A DNA stretch of 64,000 nt from an uncultured Phocaeicola sp. (GCA_958434805.1 CAUBDX010000004.1:46985-110984); one strand, 5' to 3'; counted from the stretch's first letter, positions 53,017-62,661 are shown. The notes: generated from the sequence alone by a model not told the origin. Made by a program: numbers and translations.

Positions 53017-53526
53017 TTATCCGAAGAAAAAAGTATATATTTTAATGGCTGTTTCTCGTAATGTTTTCAGTGCCTTACTGATTTGATGTTCGACAGTTTT
53101 TATAGAAATACCCAGTTCGGTGGCAATTTCCTGATAAGTAAGGCCGTCACGTTTGGAAAGCAGAAAGATCTTTTTCCGTTCGGTAGGAAGGTGGTCGATG
53201 GCTGTCCATAAACGCGCGTCACGTTCTGACCGGATGATGCGTTCTTCTTCTGTTAAATCTTCCAAGTCTGTCAGTTCGGTTGTTTCACAGTGTGTTTGTC
53301 GGTTGGTTATCAGTGTGAGTGAGCGGTTACGTACAGTTTGGTACATATAAGCTTTCAGGTTTTGAATAGATGTGCCTCCGACAAGCTTCTCCCATACATC
53401 AGAGAAGGCTTGTTGGACGATGTCTTCTGCGTCATCCAGATTTTCAGTATAGCGCAGGGCATACATATTCAGCGGACGGTAAAGACAGCGAAATTGGTAT
53501 TCAAATTCCTTGGGTGATAATTGCAT
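53017..53526 (-). CDS. ECF RNA polymerase sigma factor (Bacteroidetes family)
   Basis: A 169-residue sigma-70 factor. Region 2: FRCLYRPLNMYALRYTENLDDAEDIVQQAFSDVWEK is seen in parts (YTENLDDAEDIVQQAF); region 4: GLTYQEIATELGISIKTVEHQI is the helix-turn-helix that binds the -35. It is the first gene of the operon with FecR and the STN receptor, under a consensus housekeeping promoter, and presumably activates this or related operons when the receptor is occupied. Confidence 0.93.
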   Translation of the reverse strand: MQLSPKEFEYQFRCLYRPLNMYALRYTENLDDAEDIVQQAFSDVWEKLVGGTSIQNLKAYMYQTVRNRSLTLITNRQTHCETTELTDLEDLTEEERIIRSERDARLWTAIDHLPTERKKIFLLSKRDGLTYQEIATELGISIKTVEHQISKALKTLRETAIKIYTFFFG

Positions 53527-53552
53527 CCTGTGTTTTATTCTTTTTTGGAAAG

Positions 53553-53582
53553 CAAACTTACGGCTTTTCTTTTATTTGCCAA
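53553..53582 (-). promoter_or_regulatory. Promoter of the sigma-FecR-TonB operon
   Basis: Minus strand TTG (53580-53582), 19-base spacer, TAAGTTTG (53553-53560), 26 bases before ATG 53526. A housekeeping-type promoter. Confidence 0.75.
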
Positions 53583-53673
53583 GCAACAAGAGATGAAAAA
53601 GTCTTTAATTTCATTTAGTAATGATAACAATTCGGGTGCGGGAGGTTATTGTATCGGCTTTTCGGAGGTAGTC

Positions 53674-53706
53674 ATAAAATAGGGCAAACCTCACGGTCTA
53701 CCCTAT
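53674..53706 (-). terminator. Terminator of the second susCD operon
   Basis: Read on the minus strand, ATAGGG pairs with CCCTAT (53701-53706 and 53679-53684), and AGACC with GGTTT inside it, giving a stem of about 12 bp with a G-T-G-A tetraloop and one wobble, followed by TTTTAT. It lies about 65 bases after the susD stop. Nothing else is seen in the 53583-53771 gap. Confidence 0.7.
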
Positions 53707-53771
53707 CCGAAACTTTAATATGGAATACCTATTGAAACAAAAATCACAGTCTTTACCTTAAAATATTGCCT

Positions 53772-55475
53772 TTAAAAGTTTCCTTTATCAGCATTATCCC
53801 ACCAAAGATGTGTACCGCCTTTGTCGCCGGAAATACCGAATTTGCTGGAATTTTCTTCGTCCAGAAGCTTGATTCCGCCTTCTACTCCCTTAGCGTTGGC
53901 ATCATAAGCCTGGCTGCTATAAATTACGCGGCGCACACCTTCTTCTGTGTTTACGGCTCCATTACTTTCATTGACGAATGCAGGGAAGAAGCGTGGATAG
54001 CCGGTGCGGCGTTGTTCTGCCCAGCCTTCGGTGGATAGAGGGAATAGGGCGAGCCATTTTTGGGTGATGATTCTTTCCAGCTTTTCTTCGTTGCTTGCGC
54101 TCTCATCCCATTTTACACTTAATTTATTTACAGCCGGAGTGCTTAATTCGGCTTTGATGGGATCTGTATAGTCTATTTGGGTGCTTGTTCCGTTGATGTA
54201 GGCATCTACTGCTCCTTCCGGATATTCTTTGATTCCGGCATAAGCCCCCCGATAAGCTAATTCATTAGTCATGGAAACACGGATTCCATTTTCATATAGG
54301 TTCTTTACACTTTCACTGCCAATATCCCATCTTAATTTTGCTTCAGCCAGTAGGAAATAGGCTTCCGCTGCTTTCATGATGGGCAGTGGCATGGAATAAG
54401 AGGAACCGTTGTTTCCTTGAATCCAACCGGAGAAGTTACCCCAACTGTTTGGTTTGGCAGGCAGGCCACTGGCAAAACGGATACCCAGGTATTGACTATT
54501 GGCAGCTACTGTGGTAGTACCGGCTTCGTTTTTGATATCTCCGGTATTCAGGGTCATATATAACGGTTGGCGCGGATCTTTGGTTCCACTCATAATAGTT
54601 ACCAGATTGGCATTGAACCCACAATCACCCCAATTGAACATCAGCCACATTTCATTCTCAAGACTTTTATCGATCAGAATATCCTTGTTGACTGTTGCCA
54701 AAGTGTTTTGGGCAGCCTCGGTAGCGATTGCCTTAAGGTTCATTCCGGCGTTGCCGGCTTCGGTTTCCCGTTTGGACAGGCGTAACGCCATGCGTAGTTT
54801 CATCGTATTGGCTATTTTTACCCATAGGTCTTTGTCGCCGTTGCACCAACAGTCAAAGGATTTCAATTTGGCTATTTCATCTGCTCCCATGGCACTGATG
54901 TCAGTAATGGCTGTACTCAGATCTTCAAGCATGGCTTTATACAGGTCTTTCTGGCTGTCGAACTCGAAATACACTTCGTTTTCTCCCGATAGGATGGAGC
55001 TGTAAGGTATCGGTCCGTAGGCATCTGTGGTCATCAATGTTCCGTAAGCCTGTACGATACGCATCACGCCTGACAGGCCTCTTTCACCACTGGCGTCACA
55101 TTGTGCGATGATGCGGCGGGTGTTATTGAAAATATGGAGATAATAGTTTTCGTACATACCACCGCTATGTCCCCGGTTCTCTCCCATATCACCGTTGGTG
55201 AAGTTACCGTTGGGAGTCATAAAATAACCTCCATAAAGGTCAATAGTCAGGTTGGTCCAAAACTGGAACATATTTTGCTGAGGAGGATAACAGTAGGTCA
55301 TCGGTTCGGTACATTGTGCGGCAAAAGGAAGGTCTGCCGGATCTACCTGTATGTTACTGGTATTCAATTTCTCGAAGTCGTCTGTACAGGAAGAAAAGAT
55401 GTTTCCTGTAGTCATGGGGATTGCCATTAAGAAGGCGTATGTTAATATCTTATTCCGTTTCATAGTTTCAAGCAT
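53772..55475 (-). CDS. SusD/RagB-family lipoprotein (SusD-like 2 type)
   Basis: A 567-residue surface lipoprotein paired with the SusC protein upstream. The lipobox is FSSC (Cys at about 31 from ATG 55475 or about 27 from ATG 55463). The order of segments, with YGPIPYSSIL, GDKDLWVKIANTMKLRMALRLS, PLPIMKAAEAYFLLAEAKLRW and EKLERIITQKWLALFPLSTEGWAEQRRTGYPR, is that of the SusD-like 2 group common with peptide- or protein-linked SusC systems. The first ATG overlaps the susC stop by one base. Ligand not predictable. Confidence 0.92.
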   Translation of the reverse strand: MLETMKRNKILTYAFLMAIPMTTGNIFSSCTDDFEKLNTSNIQVDPADLPFAAQCTEPMTYCYPPQQNMFQFWTNLTIDLYGGYFMTPNGNFTNGDMGENRGHSGGMYENYYLHIFNNTRRIIAQCDASGERGLSGVMRIVQAYGTLMTTDAYGPIPYSSILSGENEVYFEFDSQKDLYKAMLEDLSTAITDISAMGADEIAKLKSFDCWCNGDKDLWVKIANTMKLRMALRLSKRETEAGNAGMNLKAIATEAAQNTLATVNKDILIDKSLENEMWLMFNWGDCGFNANLVTIMSGTKDPRQPLYMTLNTGDIKNEAGTTTVAANSQYLGIRFASGLPAKPNSWGNFSGWIQGNNGSSYSMPLPIMKAAEAYFLLAEAKLRWDIGSESVKNLYENGIRVSMTNELAYRGAYAGIKEYPEGAVDAYINGTSTQIDYTDPIKAELSTPAVNKLSVKWDESASNEEKLERIITQKWLALFPLSTEGWAEQRRTGYPRFFPAFVNESNGAVNTEEGVRRVIYSSQAYDANAKGVEGGIKLLDEENSSKFGISGDKGGTHLWWDNADKGNF

Positions 55476-58400
55476 TAGAAGTTAAGTTTTAAATTAAGAC
55501 CAAAGCTGCGTGAGGTAGGCAGTGCAAACATATCTACACCTTGTATTCCATTACCTGTACCTGCCGATACATCCGGATCCATCGGGGCGTCTTTATGGAA
55601 GAAAAACAGGTTGCGGCCGATGATGGCTGCTGTCAGGTTCTTGCCTGCACCCAGCAAGTTACGGAAGGTATAACCGAAAGTCACTTCACGAAGACGTATA
55701 TTGGTAGCATCATAAACATAGTTTTCCACAGCGTATGGACTGTTGAAGTTGTTGTTACCGGTGGTACGATAGTACTTGTCGGCATCAAATTTTACTCCGT
55801 CCACTGTAATACCGCCGGCATCACGGGCTTCACCTGAACGTTTCGATACGCCCCATCCGTCCAAGGCGGCTTCGGTCATACTAATCACTTTTCCACCGAA
55901 TTTAGCATCAATCAGGAACGATAGTGAGAAGTCTTTGTAGCGGAATGTGTTTGTCCATCCCATATTTACTTTGGCATTCATATTGCCTGCGTATTCCAGT
56001 TCGTCCATAGAATCACCACTTACGATAGGCTCTCCTTTTTCGTTTTGCAAGGGTTTGCCGTTCTCATCACGCATCAGATGACGTACATACAGATCTCCGT
56101 AGTGGCCGCCTTCTTTCAATATAACTTTTGCACCTCCGAAATCGGTCAATGTCAGTCCGTTGGGAAGGTCATCTACCAATTCTTTGATTTTATTATCATT
56201 ATAAGAGAAGTTCAGGTTGGTACTCCAGCTGAAGTTGTCAGTGAACTGCTCGTACCATCCGATATTGAATTCAAAGCCTTTGTTTTCTACATTACCGGCG
56301 TTTACATAACGGTTTCTCAAGCCTGATTCGTAAGGAGCCGCAACGGAGAAGAACTGATTTTTAGTGTTGGTTTTATAATAAGTCAGGTTGATATTCAGTC
56401 GGTTCTGTAAGAATGTACCGTCAAAACCAATTTCTAAAGAATGGGTTTTTTCCGGCTTCAATGTTCTGAACGGAGCTTTGTCGGGGGGAGTGATGGCACC
56501 TTGAGAACCTAGAGAATAGAGTAGATTACTCATGAATACAGGTACGTCATTACCTACGATAGAATAGCTTGCACGGAATTTGAACAAATCAATGTTCTTA
56601 CCCATATCTACAAATTTGTTCAGCAGGACACTACCTCCAAAAGAGGGATAAAAGAATGAACAGCTTTCTGTGAAAGCCAATGCCGAAGACCAGTCATTAC
56701 GTGCTGATATATCAAGGAATATGCCTTCACGGTAACCGAGTTGTGCGGTGGCGAATACTGAGTTCAGCCGTTTTTGGGTCATCCAGTTGTCATCTTTGCC
56801 CACGGTGGACATATTGCCATAATAGTTGTTCGGAGTAAAGATGTTCGGATAAAAAATGTTTCCGGAACCGGGCTGTGAGAACTGGGAACCCTCGCCCCAT
56901 AGGTCTACATGAGAGGTTTTGGTTTTTGTAAAACTGGAACCTGCGGTAGCGGATAGAGAAAAATCATTGAATGTATGGTTGTAGCTTACTAAAACATCGC
57001 CATAAAGTTGGTCGCTGAAATAGCGGTTGTCTTTCATGCGTCCCATCGGATAAAGGTTTCCTACGCTGGATGCGTAAGCATTGTGTATCCAGTGTTCTTC
57101 TCCTCTTTCGTAACGCATACGTCCTTGGATATTCAGATCCGGAGTAATGTTCCATTTGATGCTTCCGCCGAATTCATAGCGGTTACGGTCGGTGATAGGG
57201 GTCTGTCTGTTCAACATCCAATATGGATTACCGAATTGCTGTTGTTGTGTATTTGTCCAGTTTTGGACATAGCAGCCTCTTGCGGGATCATATACCTCGA
57301 AGTTCTCTTTATAGCCATTCCAGTCTTCTCCTCTAGGGAAGAGATAAACACCGGTCAGCGGATTCCATAAGTAACCGGCAGCTGCCTGATTGGTGATGTG
57401 CTGGTTGGTAAACTTGGCCGTGAAATCAATATGAATGTCTTTCAGAATATTGAAACCTACTTTTGAATTCAAATTGTGGCTTCGGTAGTCATTCTGGGGA
57501 GTGATGCCTTGTGAATAGACATTGGCATAGGAAAAATAAGATTGGATATTTTCATTGCCTCCGCTTAAGGAGATGGAGTTATTCGTTGTAAATCCGGTAC
57601 GGAAGAATTTTTTTGCATAGTTTGGAGCTTTGCTGCTTAGTTTCTCACCCCAGCTGAAAGTACCGTTGTCGCTCATTCCATAAGTAGTCTGGAATTCGGG
57701 TAGCACCATTGGGCTCTCCATCGTGGTGTTGCTGGATACATTAACGGAAACTTTACCCGACTGTGCTGATTTGGTGGTAATCATAATGGCGCCATTGGCT
57801 GCTACCGCACCATAAAGCGCTGCTGCCGATGCACCTTTCAGCAAAGTGATTTGGGCGATGTCGTCCGGATTGATTGTAGACATGGCGTCACCACCGTCTC
57901 GCTGGCCTCCGTAGTTGCTGTCTACTTGTGAGTTGGTGATATTCATCATGACAGGAACTCCGTCTACTACTACTAACGGTTGGTTGTTACCGCTGATGGA
58001 CTTATTGCCACGGAACAGAATCTTGGAAGAACCGCCGGCTCCGGTTGAGTTCGGTGTGATCATCATACCGGCACTTTTACCTTGCAGGGAGTTAATCATA
58101 TTGACGCTCTTGATGTCATTAACGTCTTTACCTCCTACTGTTTGCGCAGAATAGGTCAGTGTTTCGGATTGGCGTTTAATACCCATTGCCGTTACTACGA
58201 CTTCACCCAGTGTTTCTGTATCCGATGCCATTTTTACGTTGATTACTGTACGTCCGTTTACAGGTTCCTCTATGGTTTTCATACTTAAATAGGAGAATAC
58301 CAGAATGTCTTTGTCACCGGCTTGCAGGGTATACTTTCCGTCGAGGTCGGTCACTGTTCCGATAGTTGTACCTTTAATTAATACGTTTGCGCCGATCAGA

Positions 58401-58516
58401 GGTTCGTTAGCGTCTTTATCTATTACAGTACCGCTGACTGTATGCGTTTGTGCATACAATGCTGTTACAAACACTCCCAATAGGAATGTCAGGAAAAAAG
58501 TAAAAATTCGTCTCAT
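55475..58516 (-). CDS. SusC/RagA-family TonB-linked outer-membrane transporter
   Basis: A 1013-residue importer, signal peptide to about residue 22 (YAQT), carboxypeptidase-regulatory-like domain (about 25-100: HTVSGTVIDKDANEPLIGANV), plug (about 115-235: SGNNQPLVVVDGVPVMM and LLKGASAAALYGAVAANGAIMITTK), and barrel ending SFGLNLKLNF. There is no STN domain, so unlike the receptor at 49493 it cannot signal in the FecA manner. The divergent ECF sigma gene at 58837 is its nearest regulator candidate, yet lacks a FecR. Confidence 0.94.
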   Translation of the reverse strand: MRRIFTFFLTFLLGVFVTALYAQTHTVSGTVIDKDANEPLIGANVLIKGTTIGTVTDLDGKYTLQAGDKDILVFSYLSMKTIEEPVNGRTVINVKMASDTETLGEVVVTAMGIKRQSETLTYSAQTVGGKDVNDIKSVNMINSLQGKSAGMMITPNSTGAGGSSKILFRGNKSISGNNQPLVVVDGVPVMMNITNSQVDSNYGGQRDGGDAMSTINPDDIAQITLLKGASAAALYGAVAANGAIMITTKSAQSGKVSVNVSSNTTMESPMVLPEFQTTYGMSDNGTFSWGEKLSSKAPNYAKKFFRTGFTTNNSISLSGGNENIQSYFSYANVYSQGITPQNDYRSHNLNSKVGFNILKDIHIDFTAKFTNQHITNQAAAGYLWNPLTGVYLFPRGEDWNGYKENFEVYDPARGCYVQNWTNTQQQQFGNPYWMLNRQTPITDRNRYEFGGSIKWNITPDLNIQGRMRYERGEEHWIHNAYASSVGNLYPMGRMKDNRYFSDQLYGDVLVSYNHTFNDFSLSATAGSSFTKTKTSHVDLWGEGSQFSQPGSGNIFYPNIFTPNNYYGNMSTVGKDDNWMTQKRLNSVFATAQLGYREGIFLDISARNDWSSALAFTESCSFFYPSFGGSVLLNKFVDMGKNIDLFKFRASYSIVGNDVPVFMSNLLYSLGSQGAITPPDKAPFRTLKPEKTHSLEIGFDGTFLQNRLNINLTYYKTNTKNQFFSVAAPYESGLRNRYVNAGNVENKGFEFNIGWYEQFTDNFSWSTNLNFSYNDNKIKELVDDLPNGLTLTDFGGAKVILKEGGHYGDLYVRHLMRDENGKPLQNEKGEPIVSGDSMDELEYAGNMNAKVNMGWTNTFRYKDFSLSFLIDAKFGGKVISMTEAALDGWGVSKRSGEARDAGGITVDGVKFDADKYYRTTGNNNFNSPYAVENYVYDATNIRLREVTFGYTFRNLLGAGKNLTAAIIGRNLFFFHKDAPMDPDVSAGTGNGIQGVDMFALPTSRSFGLNLKLNF

Positions 58517-58803
58517 AAGGTTAGATTTTGAGGTTCGTTCTTAATTAGATTTTTGTTTTCAGATTAAATAATAGGTTTGTTGATAATTGGGCATGTTTAC
58601 CCAATAGGTTTGATTTGATAGTTTTTCGCATAGGCATTCAGTTTAAGGTTAACTTATCAAGGTTTATTTATTAAGGTTTCTGTTAATCTCTCTTTAAGTC
58701 GGTCAACATTATTAATACAAATATCATAACCGGGTTACTAAACAAAAACTTATATTTTTTGTATTTTATCTCATTCTTGTTTTCTTATTTTGAAATAAAT
58801 ACT
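58517..58803. other. Gap between susC and the orphan ECF sigma gene
   Basis: Contains a direct repeat AATAGGTTTG (58570-58579 and 58603-58612, 33 bases apart), each carrying the plus-strand -7 phrase TAGGTTTG, and between them an inverted repeat ATTGGG/CCCAAT (58586-58591, 58600-58605). These could be regulator sites for the divergent susC or sigma genes. No coding frame is convincing. Confidence 0.45.
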
Positions 58804-58811
58804 TATGTTTG
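58804..58811 (+). promoter_or_regulatory. -7 box of the orphan ECF sigma gene
   Basis: TATGTTTG matches TAnnTTTG, 25 bases before ATG 58837; no TTG at 19-21 bases upstream. Confidence 0.5.
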
Positions 58812-58836
58812 TGTAACCTTAAATTAAAAATGACCT

Positions 58837-59382
58837 ATGAACCTTAATGATAACCGCTTAATTATTAAAACCTTGAAGTCGGGAGATCAAAAAGTATTTT
58901 CCCTGGTTTATGCTTCTTATTACAAGCCGCTATGTTTGTTTTGTTCCTCGTATGTTTCTCTTGAAGAGGCTGAAGAGATAGTGCAGGATTTGATGATGTA
59001 TGTGTGGGAAAAACGTGAGTTGCTGGTAGAGGACTTGTCGCTGAAATCTTTCTTATTTACCAGTGTCAGGAACAGGGCTTTGAATTCAATCACCCGTTCC
59101 CATATTACCCGTCAGGTATATGAAGAATATCAGAGCCAACAGTTGAAATCTCTGCCGGCATTGGATTCTTGTTATGGTACGGAGTTGTTTAATGCCTATA
59201 TGGAAGCCCTTCATTCTCTTCCTAAAGAACTGCAAAGAGTATATGTTATGAGTCGGTATAAACAACTGACCCATAAAGAAATTGCTGACAAGCTGGAGGT
59301 GTCGGTGCAGACTGTCAATTATCGGATAGGCAAAGCTCTTCAGTTTTTTCGTATTAGATTGAAAGATTTTTGCCTAGAATAG
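58837..59382 (+). CDS. ECF RNA polymerase sigma factor without a FecR partner
   Basis: A 181-residue sigma-70 factor. Region 2 includes YYKPLCLFCSSYVSLEEAEEI and DLMMYVWEKR; region 4 includes KQLTHKEIADKLEVSVQTVNY, the DNA-binding helix-turn-helix. Length is normal for the Bacteroidetes group. It is divergent from the SusC/SusD operon by 320 bases. No anti-sigma gene lies before or after, which sets it apart from the sigma at 53017. Its 3' end overlaps the convergent purN by 29 bases. Confidence 0.92.
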   Translation: MNLNDNRLIIKTLKSGDQKVFSLVYASYYKPLCLFCSSYVSLEEAEEIVQDLMMYVWEKRELLVEDLSLKSFLFTSVRNRALNSITRSHITRQVYEEYQSQQLKSLPALDSCYGTELFNAYMEALHSLPKELQRVYVMSRYKQLTHKEIADKLEVSVQTVNYRIGKALQFFRIRLKDFCLE

Positions 59383-59932
59383 TCGCTTCAATCACCCGAG
59401 GGAAATATTCGTATTCCAACTGGTGCACCCGTATTGCCAATGTATCTGGCGTGTCAGTGGGCAATACCGGACAGGTGGCTTGGAAAATGGTATTTCCTTC
59501 ATCATATCGTTCATTTATATAATGGATGGTGATGCCGCTTTCCTTTTCATGGGAAGCTATGACAGCTTGGTGCACGCGGGAACCGTACATACCTTTACCA
59601 CCGAACTTGGGAAGGAGGGCCGGATGAATATTTACTATTTTATTCGGATAATCATGCAAAATGGCATCAGGTACTTTCAAGAGGAAGCCTGCCAGTACAA
59701 TAAAGTCAATATGATATTGGTGCAGTATTTCCAGTGCTTTCCCGTCGGCAAAGTCTTGGGCTGTGAGGATAAGTGACGGAACACTCAGTCTTTCAGCTCG
59801 CTTGAGTACACCGGCCTGTGCTTTGTTGACGATAACCAATGCTACTTCAGCTGTTCTTTTCTCTAAAAAATACCGAATAATTCTTTCAGCATTCGTGCCT
59901 TCTCCTGAAGCTAAAATTGCGATTTTCTTCAT
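59354..59932 (-). CDS. purN: Phosphoribosylglycinamide formyltransferase
   Basis: Transfers a formyl group from 10-formyl-THF to GAR in purine synthesis. The 192-residue protein has AILASGEGTNAERII (phosphate loop), VLAGFLLKVPDAIL, HPALLPKFGGKGMYG (catalytic His region) and GITIHYINERYDEGNTIFQ (catalytic Asp). ATG 59932 (MKKIAIL) is preferred to ATG 59956, which adds eight residues without homology to the usual start. Its last 29 bases overlap the end of the ECF sigma gene on the other strand. It is functionally linked to purD, far away at the window start. Confidence 0.94.
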   Translation of the reverse strand: MKKIAILASGEGTNAERIIRYFLEKRTAEVALVIVNKAQAGVLKRAERLSVPSLILTAQDFADGKALEILHQYHIDFIVLAGFLLKVPDAILHDYPNKIVNIHPALLPKFGGKGMYGSRVHQAVIASHEKESGITIHYINERYDEGNTIFQATCPVLPTDTPDTLAIRVHQLEYEYFPRVIEATILGKNLSI

Positions 59933-60000
59933 GATGTTCTCTATTTTGGTGCACATAAAACAAAAAAATGTGCAAAATTCTGCATTTATTTGCCTGAATA

Positions 60001-60032
60001 TTTGCTCAGCCCAAGAAATATTTATTCCTTTG
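60001..60032 (+). promoter_or_regulatory. Promoter of acpP-fabF-rnc
   Basis: TTTG (60001-60004), 20-base spacer, TTCCTTTG (60025-60032; seven of eight match TAnnTTTG). Leader to ATG 60085 is about 45 bases. Confidence 0.6.
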
Positions 60033-60084
60033 CAACCGCAAAGAAAATAAAATAATTCAATTTATTAACTAAAAAATTAAAGTT

Positions 60085-60321
60085 ATGTCTGAAATTGCAT
60101 CAAGAGTAAAAGCTATTATCGTTGATAAATTAGGTGTAGAAGAATCAGAAGTTACAACAGAAGCAAGCTTCACTAACGATCTGGGCGCAGATTCACTGGA
60201 TACTGTAGAGCTGATTATGGAATTCGAAAAAGAATTCGGTATTTCTATTCCTGATGATCAGGCTGAGAAAATTGGTACAGTAGGTGACGCCGTTTCTTAT
60301 ATCGAAGCTAACGCTAAGTAA
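60085..60321 (+). CDS. acpP: Acyl carrier protein
   Basis: A 78-residue acidic carrier for fatty-acid synthesis. The phosphopantetheine-bearing Ser37 is in [15 protein letters not shown], the universal ACP motif, within a four-helix bundle. Direct neighbour fabF (18 bases later) and rnc complete a standard Bacteroidetes cluster. Codon use is that of a highly expressed gene. Confidence 0.97.
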   Translation: MSEIASRVKAIIVDKLGVEESEVTTEASFTNDLGADSLDTVELIMEFEKEFGISIPDDQAEKIGTVGDAVSYIEANAK

Positions 60322-60339
60322 TTATCCTTATTTTATAAT

Positions 60340-61605
60340 ATGGAATTAAAAAGAGTAGTAGTAACAGGTCTTGGTGCTCTTACTCCTGTAGGTAACAATG
60401 TTGCAGAAACATGGGAAAACCTGGTGAAGGGGGTAAGCGGGGCAGGACCTATTACTCATTTCGATGCGTCTAAATTCAAGACTCATTTTGCATGCGAAGT
60501 GAAGAATTTCAATGGAACTGATTACATTGACCGTAAAGAACTTCGCAAAATGGATCTGTATACACAGTATGCCATTGCAGCTGCTAAAGAAGCGGTGGAG
60601 GATTCTGGAATGGACCTCGAAAAAGAAGATTTGAATAGAATAGGTGTAATTTACGGTGTAGGTATCGGAGGTATTCATACTTTTGAAGAGGAAGTAGCTA
60701 ATTATACACTGAATAAAGATACTGTCGGACCGAAATTCAACCCGTTCTTCATCCCCAAAATGATAGCTGATATTGCATCGGGACAGATCTCTATCATGTA
60801 TGGTTTCCACGGTCCTAACTTCACAACAACTTCTGCTTGTGCATCTTCATCAAATGCTATTGCCGATGCATTTAACTATATCCGTTTGGGTAAAGCAAAT
60901 GTAATTGTGGCAGGTGGTGCGGAAGCTGCTATTTTTGAAGCTGGTTTGGGCGGTTTTAACGCTATGCATGCTTTGTCTACCCGTAATGATGATCCGGAAC
61001 GTGCATCCCGCCCGTTTAGTGCAAGCCGTGATGGCTTTGTGATGGGTGAAGGCGCAGGCTGTCTGATTTTGGAAGAATTGGAACATGCAAAAGCACGTGG
61101 TGCCAAGATTTATGCGGAACTTGCCGGTGTAGGCGCTTCTGCCGACGCTTATCACTTGACAGCTTCTCATCCGGAAGGATTAGGCGCTAAACTGGTTATG
61201 TTGAACGCATTGGAAGATGCGGAATTGAAACCGGAAGATATTGATTATATCAATGTACATGGAACTTCAACTCCTGTAGGTGATGTTTCAGAAGTGAAAG
61301 CTATCAAGGATGTATTTGGAGATCACGCTTATAAACTGAATATCAGCTCTACTAAGTCTATGACAGGACACTTGTTGGGTGCTGCCGGTGCGGTAGAAGC
61401 TATTGCCAGCGTATTGGCTGTGAAGAATGACATTGTTCCGCCCACTATCAACCATGAGGAAGGTGATAATGATGAAAACATTGATTATAACTTGAACTTC
61501 ACGTTCAACGAAGCTCAGAAACGTACAGTAAACGCTGCATTGAGCAATACCTTCGGTTTTGGTGGACATAATGCATGTGTAATCGTAAAAAAATATGCTG
61601 AATAA
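60340..61605 (+). CDS. fabF: Beta-ketoacyl-ACP synthase II
   Basis: Elongates acyl-ACP by condensation with malonyl-ACP. The 421-residue thiolase-fold protein has the Cys-His-His triad: Cys167 in TTSACASSSN, His in NVHGTSTPVGD and His in STKSMTGHLLGAAG. The glycine-rich NTFGFGGHNACVIVKKY ends it. Length is standard. It lies in one transcript with acpP and rnc. Confidence 0.97.
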   Translation: MELKRVVVTGLGALTPVGNNVAETWENLVKGVSGAGPITHFDASKFKTHFACEVKNFNGTDYIDRKELRKMDLYTQYAIAAAKEAVEDSGMDLEKEDLNRIGVIYGVGIGGIHTFEEEVANYTLNKDTVGPKFNPFFIPKMIADIASGQISIMYGFHGPNFTTTSACASSSNAIADAFNYIRLGKANVIVAGGAEAAIFEAGLGGFNAMHALSTRNDDPERASRPFSASRDGFVMGEGAGCLILEELEHAKARGAKIYAELAGVGASADAYHLTASHPEGLGAKLVMLNALEDAELKPEDIDYINVHGTSTPVGDVSEVKAIKDVFGDHAYKLNISSTKSMTGHLLGAAGAVEAIASVLAVKNDIVPPTINHEEGDNDENIDYNLNFTFNEAQKRTVNAALSNTFGFGGHNACVIVKKYAE

Positions 61606-61607
61606 TC

Positions 61608-62534
61608 GTGTTTAGCAATATAAAGGATAGGATAAGACTTCTTTTTCGTAAGGATAGGGAGTCTTATCTTCGTTTTTATAAGATGCTTGGATTCTATCCC
61701 AAAGACATTAGCATCTACGAACAGGCTTTGCTTCACAAATCTTTATCAGTGAAGTCTGAAAAGGGGCGTTTGCTTAATAATGAGCGTTTGGAATTCTTGG
61801 GGGATGCTATTCTGGATGCTGTGGTGGCAGATATTGTTTACAAAAGGTTTGAAGGAAAGCGTGAGGGTTTTCTCACGAATACCCGCTCTAAAATAGTGCA
61901 GCGTGAAACATTGAATCGTTTGGCTATAGAGATTGGTTTGGATAAGCTGATCAAGTATACGGCCCGCCAGTCTTCTCATAACAGCTATATGTGCGGCAAT
62001 GCATTCGAAGCATTGGTAGGTGCTATTTATCTAGACAGGGGATATCGTGCCTGTAAATATTTCATGGAGCATCGTATTATTGGGCCTTATATAAATTTGG
62101 AGAAGATTTCCCGTAAGGAGGTAAACTTTAAATCCAAGTTGATAGAATGGAGCCAGAAAAATCGTTTTGAGGTTACCTTTGAGCTGATAACCCAATCACA
62201 CGATCAGGGATATAATCCGACTTTCGAGAGTGAAGTTCTGGTGGAAGGTATTTCGGGAGGAAAAGGAACCGGTTATTCTAAAAAAGAGTCTCAGCAAATG
62301 GCTGCGCGTGTGGCTTTGGGAAAAATAAAGAATGATTCCGGCTTTATTGAATGTATTTTTGCGGCTAAGACTGCCCGTGAGTTGCCTCAGGAGGAGGTAA
62401 CGGTTTCTGATAGTAAGCCTTCAGACAGTGGGACCGTTACTCCGGATCTTTCTTTGGAGGAGATTAAGAAAACGGATGTGGTCGAGCAGATAATCAGTGA
62501 AGCGGAAGAAAAGGCTTTTAAGGAAAACGCTTAG
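61608..62534 (+). CDS. rnc: Ribonuclease III
   Basis: Cuts double-stranded RNA in rRNA and mRNA processing. The 308-residue protein has the catalytic signature NERLEFLGDAILDAV near residue 60 and the second acidic site around GNAFEALVGAIYLDRGY, then a dsRNA-binding domain (about 165-245, with GKGTGYSKKESQQMAARVAL). A charged tail of about 60 residues past the dsRBD is unusual in length but common in Bacteroidetes. Start is GTG 61608, two bases after the fabF stop, with no better ATG near. Confidence 0.95.
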   Translation: MFSNIKDRIRLLFRKDRESYLRFYKMLGFYPKDISIYEQALLHKSLSVKSEKGRLLNNERLEFLGDAILDAVVADIVYKRFEGKREGFLTNTRSKIVQRETLNRLAIEIGLDKLIKYTARQSSHNSYMCGNAFEALVGAIYLDRGYRACKYFMEHRIIGPYINLEKISRKEVNFKSKLIEWSQKNRFEVTFELITQSHDQGYNPTFESEVLVEGISGGKGTGYSKKESQQMAARVALGKIKNDSGFIECIFAAKTARELPQEEVTVSDSKPSDSGTVTPDLSLEEIKKTDVVEQIISEAEEKAFKENA

Positions 62535-62620
62535 CGGATTTTATCGATATTGTTTATAATTTATTAATTAGCTATTCCGGTGGTTTTGGGTATGTCCGGC
62601 AGGAATACATAATACATTGG

Positions 62621-62661
62621 AATATGCCCGATTACATCAAGAAAATGTAGTCGGGCATATT
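62621..62661. terminator. Bidirectional terminator between rnc and the sulfatase gene
   Basis: A 17-bp inverted repeat, arms 62621-62637 (AATATGCCCGATTACAT) and 62645-62661, one G-T pair, 7-base loop. It separates the convergent rnc and sulfatase genes. Confidence 0.8.
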
